A DNA stretch of 64,000 nucleotides from JAFECT01 sp035551675 (GTDB lineage Bacteria; Pseudomonadota; Alphaproteobacteria; Caulobacterales; Caulobacteraceae), in the NCBI GenBank assembly GCA_035551675.1, contig DASZMV010000088.1:1-64000 (forward strand), read 5' to 3'. The notes under the pieces were generated by a model that had not been told where the DNA came from, did no database searches, and worked only from the letters and a program-made list of their open reading frames with translations. Of this stretch, positions 1 to 8,525 are shown piece after piece. Position 1 is the first letter of the stretch, and each line of letters starts with the position of its first letter. Position numbers and translations under genes: made by a program.

Positions 1-459
1 GCCGAACAGGGCTTCGTCGACGATCTCGAGCACCACCGGGTCGCGCAGCGCCGCCACCAGCAGGGCGCCTTCGCGCGGGATGCGCAGGAACTCGCGCGCG
101 GCGGCGTTGGCGAAGACCACGCGGCTGCCGGCTACGTCATCGGGCGAGCGGGCGCGCACCACCAGCAGCGGATCGGCCAGGGCCTCGAGCGCGGCGCCGA
201 AGGACGGCAGGCCCTCGGGCGTGGGTTCCGCTGCGACAGGCGCCGCCTGGGGCTGGGGCGCCGGGCGCTGGGCCAGGACGAAGACGATCAGGAGGGCCGC
301 CGCCGTCGCCATGACCGCGCCCACCAGGGTGTAGGCCAGGGCGTCGCTTCGGTGCGTTATCGCCAGCCCGGTCACCGCCGCAAACGGCAGCGCAGCGCCC
401 ACCACCCCCGCCCAGAGGCGCGGGATCGGCGATCGCAGCGGCTTGGTGTCAGGCGCCAT
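1..459 (-). CDS. PhoR-like sensor histidine kinase, N-terminal part (3' end beyond window)
   Basis: The reading frame begins at an ATG at 459 and stays open for 153 codons to the window edge, so only the sensor end is visible. The protein starts MAPDTKPLRSPIPRLW. Two hydrophobic segments follow (about residues 16-34 and 42-63), then a Pro/Ala-rich linker and, from about residue 80, a stretch resembling a PAS domain (ALADPLLVVRA... VVFANAAAREFL). This is the layout of PhoR-type phosphate-sensing membrane kinases: two membrane helices, PAS, HisKA, HATPase. The catalytic domains are not in view, so the PhoR assignment rests on layout and PAS wording only. Another PAS-containing membrane kinase is possible. 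Confidence 0.6.
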   Translation of the reverse strand, partial: MAPDTKPLRSPIPRLWAGVVGAALPFAAVTGLAITHRSDALAYTLVGAVMATAAALLIVFVLAQRPAPQPQAAPVAAEPTPEGLPSFGAALEALADPLLVVRARSPDDVAGSRVVFANAAAREFLRIPREGALLVAALRDPVVLEIVDEALFG

Positions 460-567
460 CGGGTCGGTCGTCCAGAAGGTGAATCGGTCCGAACTTGGAT
501 TGGAGCCGATAGATATGGCCTTGTCGTGACAGTTCCAAACCGCAAAGCCAAGGAAAGGGGGCGCTGG

Positions 568-592
568 GGAACACGAGGCGTGCGTGCCGGTT
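568..592 (+). promoter_or_regulatory. Candidate EcfG (general stress sigma) promoter for the DUF6496 gene
   Basis: GGAAC at 568-572 and GTT at 590-592 are separated by 17 bases. This matches the alphaproteobacterial EcfG/SigT pattern of GGAAC, 16-17 bases, then (C)GTT. The start codon lies 34 bases downstream, a normal leader length, and an AAGGAGA ribosome site precedes it. Similar boxes stand before other stress-type genes in this window (12719 and 15501). This is a pattern match only. Confidence 0.5.
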
Positions 593-626
593 CAAGAACC
601 GTTGAAGTCCGTCGAAGGAGACCGCC

Positions 627-986
627 ATGGCCAAGGAAACCCCGCGCCAGCGCAAGACCGTCGATCGCGTGCTGCACGAATTCAAGCACGGCGAACTGAA
701 GAGCGGCCCGCAGGGCCACGGCGGCAAGGTGAAGAGCCGCAAACAGGCGGTCGCAATCGCGCTCAGCGAGGCCGGCGCCTCGAACCAGGAGAGCCCCGCC
801 GAGAACAAGCACAACCTCGCCCACACCAAGGCCAAGGAGGCCCGCGGCGAAATCGCCATGCAGGAAAAAGAAGGCAAGCGCGCCAAGACGCGCACCGAAC
901 TCGAAGCCATGGCGCGCCACCGCGACATCAAGGGCCGCTCGACGATGACCAAATCCGAATTGGAAAAAGCCCTGCGGCACCACTGA
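627..986 (+). CDS. DUF6496 domain protein, small basic, possibly nucleic-acid binding
   Basis: A 119-residue basic protein. The N-terminal half carries the DUF6496 wording (KETPRQRKTVDRVLHEFKHG, then KVKSRKQAVAIALSEAGAS). The C-terminal part (about residues 90-119, ELEAMARHRDIKGRSTMTKS...) resembles the Rho N-terminal/SAP-like helical module that binds nucleic acid. The middle is charged and low in complexity. The ATG follows an AAGGAGA ribosome site. The gene stands alone, divergent from the PhoR-like kinase, behind a candidate EcfG promoter. The family has no assigned biochemical role that I know of; a stress-induced chromatin or nucleic-acid protein is an inference from charge, domain and promoter. 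Confidence 0.75.
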   Translation: MAKETPRQRKTVDRVLHEFKHGELKSGPQGHGGKVKSRKQAVAIALSEAGASNQESPAENKHNLAHTKAKEARGEIAMQEKEGKRAKTRTELEAMARHRDIKGRSTMTKSELEKALRHH

Positions 987-1007
987 AGCCGCGGAGCTAG
1001 AGAAGAT

Positions 1008-1225
1008 GGACCACGGAAAACACGGAAAGCACGGAAAAAGATAAGAACCACGGAGACACGGAGATCACGGAGAAAGAAGGTGCGTTCGGGCCCGGCTCTT
1101 CGCGGCGAAGCCGCAATCTCTCTTCTCCGTGCCCTCTGTGCTCTCCGTGGTTCAAAAATAGAAGGCCCGCTACGCGGGCGCGCGTGGTCAATCTTCTTTC
1201 CGTGCTTTCCGTGTTTTCCGTGGAC
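1008..1225. repeat. Family E element: nested inverted repeat of CACGGA-type tandem units (copy 1)
   Basis: The left outer arm (1008-1040) is a run of ACCACGGAAA/CACGGAAAG units. Its reverse complement is the right outer arm at 1192-1225. Inside is a second pair with a slightly different unit (CACGGAG; 1046-1080 and 1120-1153), and between those is a small GC palindrome. The region is therefore one hairpin-forming element inside another. It fills most of the gap between the DUF6496 gene and the end of the TIGR03032 gene. Related elements lie at 26290, 46709, 56709 and 57873. Confidence 0.8.
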
Positions 1226-1226
1226 A

Positions 1227-1260
1227 AAAGAAAAAGGCCGGCGACGGGCGCCGGCCTTTG
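1227..1260 (-). terminator. Rho-independent terminator of the TIGR03032 gene
   Basis: On the minus strand the sequence reads AAAGGCCGGCG, a short CCCGT loop, CGCCGGCCTTT, then TTCTTTT. It is a perfect 11-bp stem followed by a T-rich tail, starting about 25 bases after the stop codon at 1286. Confidence 0.85.
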
Positions 1261-1285
1261 ACGTTTTAGCGGTTCGCTTGTTCGC

Positions 1286-2614
1286 TTACGCCGCCGCCAT
1301 CGGTTGCGGGGCGGGCGGGATCAGGGGGGCGAACTGTTTGTCGAAGGTGATCATGGAGTGGATCTCCGGCGAGTTCACGCCGATCGCCATCGGGCAGATC
1401 GCGCCTGGGATCGCCGCCACGTCGAAGAGTTCCTTGATCTGGCCGTCGAGGCGGATGAACTCGACGATGTCGCCCGACGACAGGTTCACGATCAGGATGC
1501 CGCACCAGGGATCGCCGTCGCGCTTCTTCAGCATCTCGTCGAGCTCGAGGCCCTTGAAGGTGCCGTCGCGCGGCAGCGACGAGGTGACGATGGCAAAGCC
1601 GTTGTGGATGGTCAGGCCGCGCAGGAAGCCCGGGCAGAAGGCGATGTCTTCCTTCTTGCCGGTCTGCGGATCGACACGGATGATCGAGCCGCGGCCCGAG
1701 TCCAGGCAATAGATCTGGCCGTTGGCCACGCGCGGGCTGTGCGGCATCGACAGTTCGTCGGTGACGATCTTGTCGTTCTGCACGTCGATCAGGACGCCGC
1801 CAACGTGGCGACGCTCGCGCCAGCCGTTCAGCACGTCCGAACGCGACACCGCGGTCACGTAGCGCGGCACGCCGTTCTCCATGCCGAGACCGTTCAGGTG
1901 GCAGCGGTCTTCGGCAGCCAGCTTGGAGATGAACGGCGGCTTCCAGATCGGCCGGAAGCCGTACTTCAGGCTCACCGTCGCGATGCAGGAGAACTTGGTG
2001 TTGATGAAGATGATGCGGCCGGCGCGGTCGATCGACACCTCGTGCACGTCCACGTCGCCCACGGTCTGGGCGTTGCGCGGCACGAACAGACGGTCGAAGT
2101 GCTGGTTGGCGCGCTCGTTCGGCTGCAGGACGTTTTCTAGACGCCAGATCTGGAACAGCGAGCCGACGTAGAGGCGGTCCGCCTGGGCGTGCACGCCCAT
2201 GGCGCGCTGATAGGTCTGCTGGTGGAACGACACCTTCCGGTCCGGCGTCATGCCGACCAGGAACAGCTTGCCGGTCTGGTAGGAGGTAAAGGCCAGGCTG
2301 CAGCGCTGCTGCGCCAGCCAGTTGGCGAAGCCGCGGCTCACCGTGATGTTGGTCTGTTCGCCGCCGGGCCCCGGCGCCTGAGCAGGGCCGCTGCCGCCGG
2401 CGGCGGTGCGCACGCCGCCCTGCTGGGGCTGGCCCTGGGGTTGGGGTTGGGGCTGACCGCCGGCTTCCGCCTCGGTGGCGGGCGCGACGCTCACATCCGG
2501 GGAGCCGGACACGGTATCCTGGACCTGTGCTCCGGCCTGGGCGCCTTGCGGGGCGCTGGCCTGGGCCGTCGTATCCTTAGCGGCTTCTTCGCCAGCCTTT
2601 GGTTTTTTCGCCAT
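1286..2614 (-). CDS. TIGR03032 family protein
   Basis: A protein of 442 residues. The ATG at 2614 (MAKKPKAGEEAAK) is preferred; the open frame extends further upstream but only through a region holding a strong hairpin. The first ~110 residues are a low-complexity Ala/Gln/Pro-rich tail. The rest matches the TIGR03032 family as I recall it (FANWLAQQRCSLAFTSYQTG, YVGSLFQIWRLENVL, then several beta-propeller-like strands with VDPQTGK). Family members have been discussed in connection with tetratricopeptide and peptide-modification contexts, but no reaction is established. No signal peptide is seen, so it is probably cytoplasmic. A clean terminator follows the gene. Confidence 0.75.
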   Translation of the reverse strand: MAKKPKAGEEAAKDTTAQASAPQGAQAGAQVQDTVSGSPDVSVAPATEAEAGGQPQPQPQGQPQQGGVRTAAGGSGPAQAPGPGGEQTNITVSRGFANWLAQQRCSLAFTSYQTGKLFLVGMTPDRKVSFHQQTYQRAMGVHAQADRLYVGSLFQIWRLENVLQPNERANQHFDRLFVPRNAQTVGDVDVHEVSIDRAGRIIFINTKFSCIATVSLKYGFRPIWKPPFISKLAAEDRCHLNGLGMENGVPRYVTAVSRSDVLNGWRERRHVGGVLIDVQNDKIVTDELSMPHSPRVANGQIYCLDSGRGSIIRVDPQTGKKEDIAFCPGFLRGLTIHNGFAIVTSSLPRDGTFKGLELDEMLKKRDGDPWCGILIVNLSSGDIVEFIRLDGQIKELFDVAAIPGAICPMAIGVNSPEIHSMITFDKQFAPLIPPAPQPMAAA

Positions 2615-2639
2615 TGTCGATGCCGCTGTCTCTGCAATT

Positions 2640-2675
2640 GCCCCAAAAGAAAAGGGCCGACGCCTTTTTTGGGGC
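2640..2675. other. Long hairpin in the leader of the TIGR03032 gene
   Basis: GCCCCAAAAGAAAAGGG pairs with CCTTTTTTGGGGC around a short CGACG loop. On the minus strand the hairpin ends about 25 bases before the ATG at 2614. No T run follows in that direction, so it is not an obvious terminator. It could attenuate, stabilise or block ribosome access. Confidence 0.5.
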
Positions 2676-2789
2676 GCCGGCGGCGTCAACCTAGCCTCGC
2701 GCTCGGCGGCAAACAACGTTTTTGCGGGGGACCGGGCGGGATTCGCCTTTCGGAGGCCGGTCCGGCTTGGCGGTTCCGGGGTCTGGGGG

Positions 2790-2906
2790 TCAGGACGAGG
2801 TCCGGCGGGCCTTGCGTCCACGGACCAGGGCCACGAGCCAGCCGCCCCCCAGCGCGACGCAGACGATCGCCGAAATCAGCAGCAGGGTCCCGTGGTCGAG
2901 GGTCAT
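2790..2906 (-). CDS. Small single-pass membrane protein (38 aa)
   Basis: A short ORF starting with ATG at 2906 behind a clear GGAGG ribosome site (GGAGGCCTAAGGC). The product begins MTLDHGTLLLISAIVCVALG and ends with a basic tail (RGRKARRTSS). It has one hydrophobic helix at about residues 7-28, with a positive C-terminus that would stay in the cytoplasm. It lies downstream of a second small membrane ORF on the same strand and upstream of the TIGR03032 gene, so the three may share a transcript. I do not recognise a family. Confidence 0.55.
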   Translation of the reverse strand: MTLDHGTLLLISAIVCVALGGGWLVALVRGRKARRTSS

Positions 2907-2941
2907 GCCTTAGGCCTCCAGCCGCAATTGAATTTTGTCGG

Positions 2942-3082
2942 CTAGCCGGCCCGATCGTCGCGCTCGGCCTCGACCCGCACCGTTGCCGGGGCGGAGCCTT
3001 CCATGGCCATCGCGGTAAGCCACAGACCCGCGGCGCCGACCAGGGTCGCGGCCGCCAGCATCAGAACAGTGGTGATATCCAT
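2942..3082 (-). CDS. Small single-pass membrane protein (46 aa)
   Basis: ATG at 3082 behind a GGGGAGT ribosome site. The product begins MDITTVLMLAAATLVGAAGL, has one hydrophobic helix (about residues 4-27), and ends in a charged tail (VRVEAERDDRAG). Its stop lies 35 bases before the start of the next small ORF (2790-2906), suggesting a two-gene unit of micro-membrane proteins. No homologue is recalled. The support is the ribosome site, the good helix, and the pairing with the neighbour. Confidence 0.5.
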   Translation of the reverse strand: MDITTVLMLAAATLVGAAGLWLTAMAMEGSAPATVRVEAERDDRAG

Positions 3083-3279
3083 GGTCGGGACTCCCCGGCA
3101 AACGATTGACGTTGGCTCGGTCTAACCCTTGTCGGCTGAACAGGGCGCAAGCATGGCGTTCAGAACCGGTTCATGGCGTGATCGTGGCGGCGGGGGCTGT
3201 CACGCCTCGGCCTCGGCCGAAGCTTTCGCCCGCGATTTCAAGTTGACCACACCCTGACCGCCGCAGGCAGCGCACGACT

Positions 3280-3672
3280 CTAGTGCGGAATGGTGTTCTG
3301 CATCGCCTGTGACTGCGCCTGCTGCGCGGCGGCTTGTTGGGCGGCGATTTGAGCGTCGAGCGCGTCGAGGTTGGCCCGGGATTGCGCAGCCTGCTCCGCC
3401 ATCTGAGCCTGCAGTTCCGCCGCGTTCGCGTCCGCGCGCGCTTTCATGTCTTGCGAGAGATCATTGCTGGCGGACGAGTTGCGCGAGCGCTGGTCACGCT
3501 TCAGATCCGCCACGCACTTGACGTAGCCGTCCGATCCGGGCGTCAAGCCATAGCCGCGGCAACGCGCGTCGCTTGCGGCCGATACTCTGTCGGCGGCAAC
3601 CGTCGCGCCCGCGAAAGCCAGGGCGGACGCCAGTCCGAGGGCGAAAATCAGGGCGACGGAGATGCGGCGCAT
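3280..3672 (-). CDS. Secreted hypothetical protein with Gln/Ala-rich coiled C-terminus
   Basis: A 130-residue protein. An N-terminal signal peptide is clear (MRRISVALIFALGLASALAF... VAA, cleavage near residue 27). Two cysteines (in DARCRGYG and YVKCVAD) could form a disulfide. From about residue 70 the sequence is a heptad-like, Ala/Gln-rich helix (ELQAQMAEQAAQSRANLDAL). It is probably periplasmic or envelope-associated. Function unknown. It stands alone, and a possible promoter area lies between it and the M14 peptidase gene. Confidence 0.65.
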   Translation of the reverse strand: MRRISVALIFALGLASALAFAGATVAADRVSAASDARCRGYGLTPGSDGYVKCVADLKRDQRSRNSSASNDLSQDMKARADANAAELQAQMAEQAAQSRANLDALDAQIAAQQAAAQQAQSQAMQNTIPH

Positions 3673-3742
3673 TAAGGCCTCCTACAAGGTCGAACCGACT
3701 TCTGATGGAACGCCGTTACCCGCATAGTCCGTCGCTCAGAAG

Positions 3743-6520
3743 TCAGCCTCCAGCGTTGTCGCTGTCGCCATCAGGTTTTTCCTCGGTTTCCTCCGCCTTC
3801 ACCGCGGCATCCGTGCCCAGGCGCAGCTGCCGGTAGTTGAACAGGGCGTTGTAGAGCATGCGGTACTCGCCGAAGGTCTGGTCGCGATAGACCGGGTTGG
3901 TGGCGAACATCAGGACCTGGCCCTGGCCCACCGGCATGTCGATGATGGCCGGGCGGTGCTTGATGCTGTCGGCGCCGTTCATCAGGCCGCTCAGCACGTT
4001 CTTCTTGCCGCCCGGGAATTCCATCAAGACATCGTTGCGGTCGTAAAACGGCAGGGCGAACAGCGTCGCGGTCGCCCAGCGCACCGAGAGCGTGTCGTCG
4101 GCATAGCCATAGAAGATCGGATTCGCCGGCTTCAGCACCTTGGCGTTCACGATCGGCCCCGGCGCGTAGAAGTCGCCCGACGCTCGACCGGTCTGGATGT
4201 CGGGCGCGAGATCGAAGTCCGGCGGCATGGCGCTGGAATCGCCGAGCGTGATCAGCACCCCGCCCTGTTCGACGAACTTTTTCAGTTCCTCGAGGCCTTC
4301 GAGGCCCATGCCCCCGCGGATGTCGGGCGATGAGCCATAGTCGCCGAGGGACTTGAACGCGGCGGACTTCTCGTAAGGCAGCGGCTTGCCGTGCATCGGA
4401 ATGTCGAACACGACGTTCTTCGACGAGCCCTGGCTCGGCACGATGATCACGTCGAAGCGCGACCGCAGGCCGCCCTTTTTCACCTCGTCCTTGAGGATGA
4501 GGCTGTAGGGCGTGCCGAGTTGGTCGAAGGCGTAGCGCACCCAGCCAACGTTCTGGGTGCTGCCCCAGGTCGAATAGAGCGCGATGCGCGGCGCCGCCGC
4601 CTCGTGCATCGGCGCGGTGATCTTGTCCTTCACCGCAACCACCGTCAGGCCGAGCGGCACGGCCGCCCCCTTCAGCTTTGCATAGGCCGCGCCGTCGACG
4701 ATGAACGAGCCGGCCGGCACGCTCCTGTCGCCGGCCTTGAACGCCTGCTCCACGATGCGCACGGACGTGTCCTTAAGGTCGTAACGCAACCGGGCGAAAT
4801 TGACCGAGCCGTAGTCGAGCACCGCATAGGCGGGCGCGCCTTCGGCGTCGACGACGCCCTGCGGATCGAACCGGTCGACCGGCGTGGTTGCGACGTCGAG
4901 CGCGGTCTTGTCCGCGCTCGATACCACCTTCACATGCGCCATCAGGCCCATGGTCCAGGCAGAGTCATCGTAGGTCTTCAGCTTCGGATCGGGGAAGTTC
5001 TGCTTCTCGAGCAGGATCTTGGCGAGGCGGCCGTACGGCTGGTCGCGCTTCACCACGAACGAACCTGCCGGATAGGTCCCTTCCTTCAGCTTCACCTCCG
5101 ATGTCGCGCGACCGACCTCGATGCCCTGCATGCGCAGGATATTCACCACCAGAGCCGCGCGCGTCATGTCGGGCTGGTCGGCGGGAATGACGAAGGCGTA
5201 GGGCGCCTTGGACTTTCCGTCTTCGACGGCGTCGCGGCTCTTCTTGTAAAAGTTCTCGACGAGCTGCTGGGGGAAGGTCGACGTCGTCTGCAGCGCCGTC
5301 AGCATGCCCGTTTCCATGTAGTTGGTGTTGTCGCGCATCGACCACTCCACCGTTTCGTACGGCGGATCGGTGCGGAACCAGTCGCGCTTGGTCTGGTCGA
5401 ACAGGTGCGAGTCCTCGCCAGGGCCGTCGACCGGCTTCACGTGGCGCAGCTCGGTCGTGGCGCCGCCGTTGCCGAAGGTTTCGTAGAAACGCACCAGCCC
5501 GTTGTGGTTCGACGACATGAACGCGACGTAACCCGGGGACCACGCGTCCACGTAGCCGTGGGTCCACACGCCCGGCATGCCGTACTTGGTGAGCTGCGTC
5601 GTCTCGAAGTTCGAGAACCACGGCAGCTCGTCATAGAGGATCGGATCTAGCGTCGGGTTTTGCGGAGCCTGGCCGCTGTAGATGTAGAGGAACGGCACCG
5701 ACTCGTGCAGATCGTGAATGACCGGCGGGCGCCAGTCGAGATACCAGCGCAGCAGGTTCTGCGCGCTCAGGCCGCTGTAGTTGATGTCGCGGTTGTTGTC
5801 GTGGAAGATGTACTTGCCCCAGTAGGGTGAGCCGTGCACCGGATCGAGGTCGTCGGTGTCGTCGATCTTGTTCTTGTAGTACCAGTCGGTATAGCGGTCG
5901 CGACCGTCGGGGTCGGTCGCCGGGCTGATCGCGACGATCACGTTGTCGCGGATCTGTCTGACCAGCGGGCTGTCCTCGGTGACCAGGCGATAGGCCAGCT
6001 CCATCAGCATCTCGGGCGGCCCCGTCTCGCCGGAGTGCAGACCGCCGAGCATCACGTACATCGGCTTGGTCTTGGCGATGAGTGCGCGCGCATCGTCGTC
6101 CGAGAGGCCGCGAGGGTCGGAGAGACGCAGCAGGTTCTTCCGGTTCTCGTCGAGCGCCGCGATGTTGGCGTCCGACGAGATGATCACCATGACCGTCGGG
6201 CGCCCTTCCTCGGTGACGCCGGTCTCCATGATCTTCACCCGCGGGGACTTCGCCGCCAGCGCGCGGTAGTACTTGAGAATGTCGGCATAGTGGTCGAGGA
6301 TCTTGGGCGCCCCGATGTCATGGCCCAGCACGTCGCGCGGCGACGGGACGGTGGTCGAGGCGGGCAGGTGATCCACCAGGGGACTGGAGAACTCGGGCTT
6401 GGTGGTCCAGGCCTTTTGATGTTCCGCAAAAGTCGGATCCATCGCCTGGGCGGATGCCGCCGCCGGCGCGCCCACCACCATCAACGCCATCACGGCCACC
6501 AGCCAACGCATGAACTGCAC
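3743..6520 (-). CDS. Secreted M14-family zinc metallopeptidase (zinc carboxypeptidase)
   Basis: A 925-residue protein with a signal peptide (MQFMRWLVAVMALMVVGAPA, cleavage near residue 26). The M14 zinc motif H-x-x-E is in LGGLHSGETGPPEM at about residue 160, and the third zinc ligand is probably the His of VIHDLHES near residue 270. This is the carboxypeptidase A-like domain. The remaining ~550 residues form a long C-terminal half with a glutamine amidotransferase-like wording near residues 680-780 (IIVPSQGSS, GGVLITLGDSSAMPP), as found in the large secreted M14 proteins of Proteobacteria. It probably trims peptides in the periplasm or outside the cell. It ends in an acidic tail rich in Glu and Asp. 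Confidence 0.85.
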   Translation of the reverse strand: MQFMRWLVAVMALMVVGAPAAASAQAMDPTFAEHQKAWTTKPEFSSPLVDHLPASTTVPSPRDVLGHDIGAPKILDHYADILKYYRALAAKSPRVKIMETGVTEEGRPTVMVIISSDANIAALDENRKNLLRLSDPRGLSDDDARALIAKTKPMYVMLGGLHSGETGPPEMLMELAYRLVTEDSPLVRQIRDNVIVAISPATDPDGRDRYTDWYYKNKIDDTDDLDPVHGSPYWGKYIFHDNNRDINYSGLSAQNLLRWYLDWRPPVIHDLHESVPFLYIYSGQAPQNPTLDPILYDELPWFSNFETTQLTKYGMPGVWTHGYVDAWSPGYVAFMSSNHNGLVRFYETFGNGGATTELRHVKPVDGPGEDSHLFDQTKRDWFRTDPPYETVEWSMRDNTNYMETGMLTALQTTSTFPQQLVENFYKKSRDAVEDGKSKAPYAFVIPADQPDMTRAALVVNILRMQGIEVGRATSEVKLKEGTYPAGSFVVKRDQPYGRLAKILLEKQNFPDPKLKTYDDSAWTMGLMAHVKVVSSADKTALDVATTPVDRFDPQGVVDAEGAPAYAVLDYGSVNFARLRYDLKDTSVRIVEQAFKAGDRSVPAGSFIVDGAAYAKLKGAAVPLGLTVVAVKDKITAPMHEAAAPRIALYSTWGSTQNVGWVRYAFDQLGTPYSLILKDEVKKGGLRSRFDVIIVPSQGSSKNVVFDIPMHGKPLPYEKSAAFKSLGDYGSSPDIRGGMGLEGLEELKKFVEQGGVLITLGDSSAMPPDFDLAPDIQTGRASGDFYAPGPIVNAKVLKPANPIFYGYADDTLSVRWATATLFALPFYDRNDVLMEFPGGKKNVLSGLMNGADSIKHRPAIIDMPVGQGQVLMFATNPVYRDQTFGEYRMLYNALFNYRQLRLGTDAAVKAEETEEKPDGDSDNAGG

Positions 6521-6590
6521 TCCCCTACCCCGACGCCTCCGGCGCTCGCCGAAGGTGTTGTAGAGGATATCCCGGGCCGTAACTATCCCG

Positions 6591-8525
6591 CTAGGCGTTG
6601 GCGTCGCGCGCCTTCGACCCGTGTTCGGTATCGCCGGTGTGGGCGGGACGGCTGGCCGTGCATTCGGTTAGGACTCGGAAGAGTTCGGCGGGCTCGATTG
6701 GCTTGGCGATATGCGCGGTCATGCCCGAGCTCAGGTAATTCTCCACGTGATGGCTCATCGCGTTGGCGGAGAGCGCCACGATCGGGATCGGCGGCAGGCG
6801 GCGTTCCGTCTCGATCGCACGGATGAGGTTCGTCGCCTCCACCCCGCCCATTTCGGGCATCTGGATGTCCATCAGGATCAGGTCGAAGTCGCCATTGCGC
6901 CAGGCCTCGACCGCCAGACGTCCGTTCTCGACGAGGCTGAGGTCGACGTTGCTCTGGCTCAACAGCGCGGCCAGCACCTTGCGGTTGGTCGGGTTGTCCT
7001 CAGCCGCCAGAATCTTGGTCGGCGGCCCGCCGTCGGTCGGCAGTCCCGGCGCCTTGCGCGTTGACGGCCGCTCGCGTTTCTCGCGGGACACCAGGGTCAG
7101 CGGCGCACGCACGGTGAACGACGAGCCTTCGCCCAACGTGCTCTCGACCGAAATCGATCCGCCGAGCAACAGGCTGAGCTCCTTGCAGATCGCGAGGCCC
7201 AGGCCGGTGCCGCCGACACGGCGGGTGTTGGAGGCGTCGACCTGCGAGAACTTCGAAAACAGCTTCGGGATCACGTCCGGCGCAAGGCCGATGCCGGTGT
7301 CGCTGACGGCGAATGCGAGCCCGTCGTCCGTATGTGACACCCGAAGTGAAACCTCGCCGCGGTCGGTGAACTTCAGCGCGTTCGAGAGCAGGTTCGACAG
7401 AATCTGACGCAGCCGCAGGGCGTCACCAAACCAGATTCCGTGAGCGCAGGCGTCGATCTCGACGTTCCAGCGCAGGTCCTTGGCGGCAGCGCTCTCGGCG
7501 AATACGCCCGACACATCGCGGACGAGCGTCTCGAGCTCGAACTCCGCGGGCCGGATCTCAAGCTTGCCGGCTTCGATCTTGGAAATGTCAAGGATGTCGT
7601 TCAGGACCTGCAGCAGCGACTGACCGGACTCCCGGATGGTCCGCAGGCGATCTCTCTGGGTATCGGTCGCGGCCTCCATCTCCATCACGTGGGCCATACC
7701 GAGCACGCCGTTGAGCGGGGTTCGGATTTCGTGGCTCATGTTGGCGAGGAACTGCGACTTGGCGACGTTGGCGGCCTCGGCGAGGTCGCGCGCATGGGTC
7801 AGCTCGGCCATGCTCGCTCTGAGCGCCGCGTCCCGCTCGTGTAGCCGGCGGAACAGGGCATTGAACTCGTCCGTCAGCTGACCCAGCTCGTCGGTGCTCC
7901 CGTGCTCGATTTGGCGCGAGAAGTCCCCCGACTGGCGCACCTCGATGATGGCGGCGGACAACCGCTTCACCGGTCCCAGCAGGCGGCCGATCATCTTCGC
8001 GCCGGCGAACAGCGCCAGCGCCAAGGCTACGGCGGAGAGCAACGTGGAGATCGCGGTCTCGACGGCGAGGTCGCGATTCAGCCCCGCAAAACTCGTAACC
8101 AACACCAGCTCGCCGACACGGTCGCGGTTCACCAGAATCGGCGCGCGGGTCTCCAACCGGTCCCAGTCCCTCCGGCTGTTCAGGCGGGCGACGAGGCGCT
8201 CGGGCTTGTGCGGCCGCCCTGACACGAACACGGCGCCGTCCTTGTCGAGCACATAGGCGTCGACGACGCTCGGCGTCCCGCGGATGGAATCGAGAACCTT
8301 CTGCGCGCTGGCCGGGTCGTTGAAGGCGAGGGAGGCGGACAGGTTTGAGGCCAGCATCTCCGCGTCGGAGGTGCGCTCCTGCGTGAGGTTGTCGCGCTGG
8401 ACTTGAACTTCGCGCCAGGTCGAAAGCGATAACGACAGCGCAACCGCGAGCAGCGTCGTCAGCATTACGGCCGCCGCCACCTTCGCGCGCAGCGAACCCA
8501 TGATGCGAGCCTTGAGGCGCCTCAT
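6591..8525 (-). CDS. Hybrid sensor histidine kinase / response regulator with CHASE8-type sensor
   Basis: 644 residues. Domain order: membrane helix (about 13-33), periplasmic CHASE8-like segment (about 34-150), second helix (about 155-177), HAMP (about 178-235), HisKA with the phospho-accepting His in MSHEIRTPLNGVLG near residue 265, HATPase with GTGLGLAICKEL, and a C-terminal receiver domain with the acceptor Asp in DLILMDIQMPEMGG near residue 553. It is the last gene of a three-gene operon: its start overlaps the end of the YfiR-like gene by 4 bases, and that gene overlaps the TonB receptor gene. The set suggests a periplasmic signal handed from receptor and YfiR to the kinase. Confidence 0.9.
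   Translation of the reverse strand: MRRLKARIMGSLRAKVAAAVMLTTLLAVALSLSLSTWREVQVQRDNLTQERTSDAEMLASNLSASLAFNDPASAQKVLDSIRGTPSVVDAYVLDKDGAVFVSGRPHKPERLVARLNSRRDWDRLETRAPILVNRDRVGELVLVTSFAGLNRDLAVETAISTLLSAVALALALFAGAKMIGRLLGPVKRLSAAIIEVRQSGDFSRQIEHGSTDELGQLTDEFNALFRRLHERDAALRASMAELTHARDLAEAANVAKSQFLANMSHEIRTPLNGVLGMAHVMEMEAATDTQRDRLRTIRESGQSLLQVLNDILDISKIEAGKLEIRPAEFELETLVRDVSGVFAESAAAKDLRWNVEIDACAHGIWFGDALRLRQILSNLLSNALKFTDRGEVSLRVSHTDDGLAFAVSDTGIGLAPDVIPKLFSKFSQVDASNTRRVGGTGLGLAICKELSLLLGGSISVESTLGEGSSFTVRAPLTLVSREKRERPSTRKAPGLPTDGGPPTKILAAEDNPTNRKVLAALLSQSNVDLSLVENGRLAVEAWRNGDFDLILMDIQMPEMGGVEATNLIRAIETERRLPPIPIVALSANAMSHHVENYLSSGMTAHIAKPIEPAELFRVLTECTASRPAHTGDTEHGSKARDANA

Noticed and set aside
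1008..1225. CRISPR array (regular short repeats)
   Set aside because: The units are adjacent, ~9 bases long, with no spacers, and are arranged as inverted arms rather than direct repeats with unique spacers.
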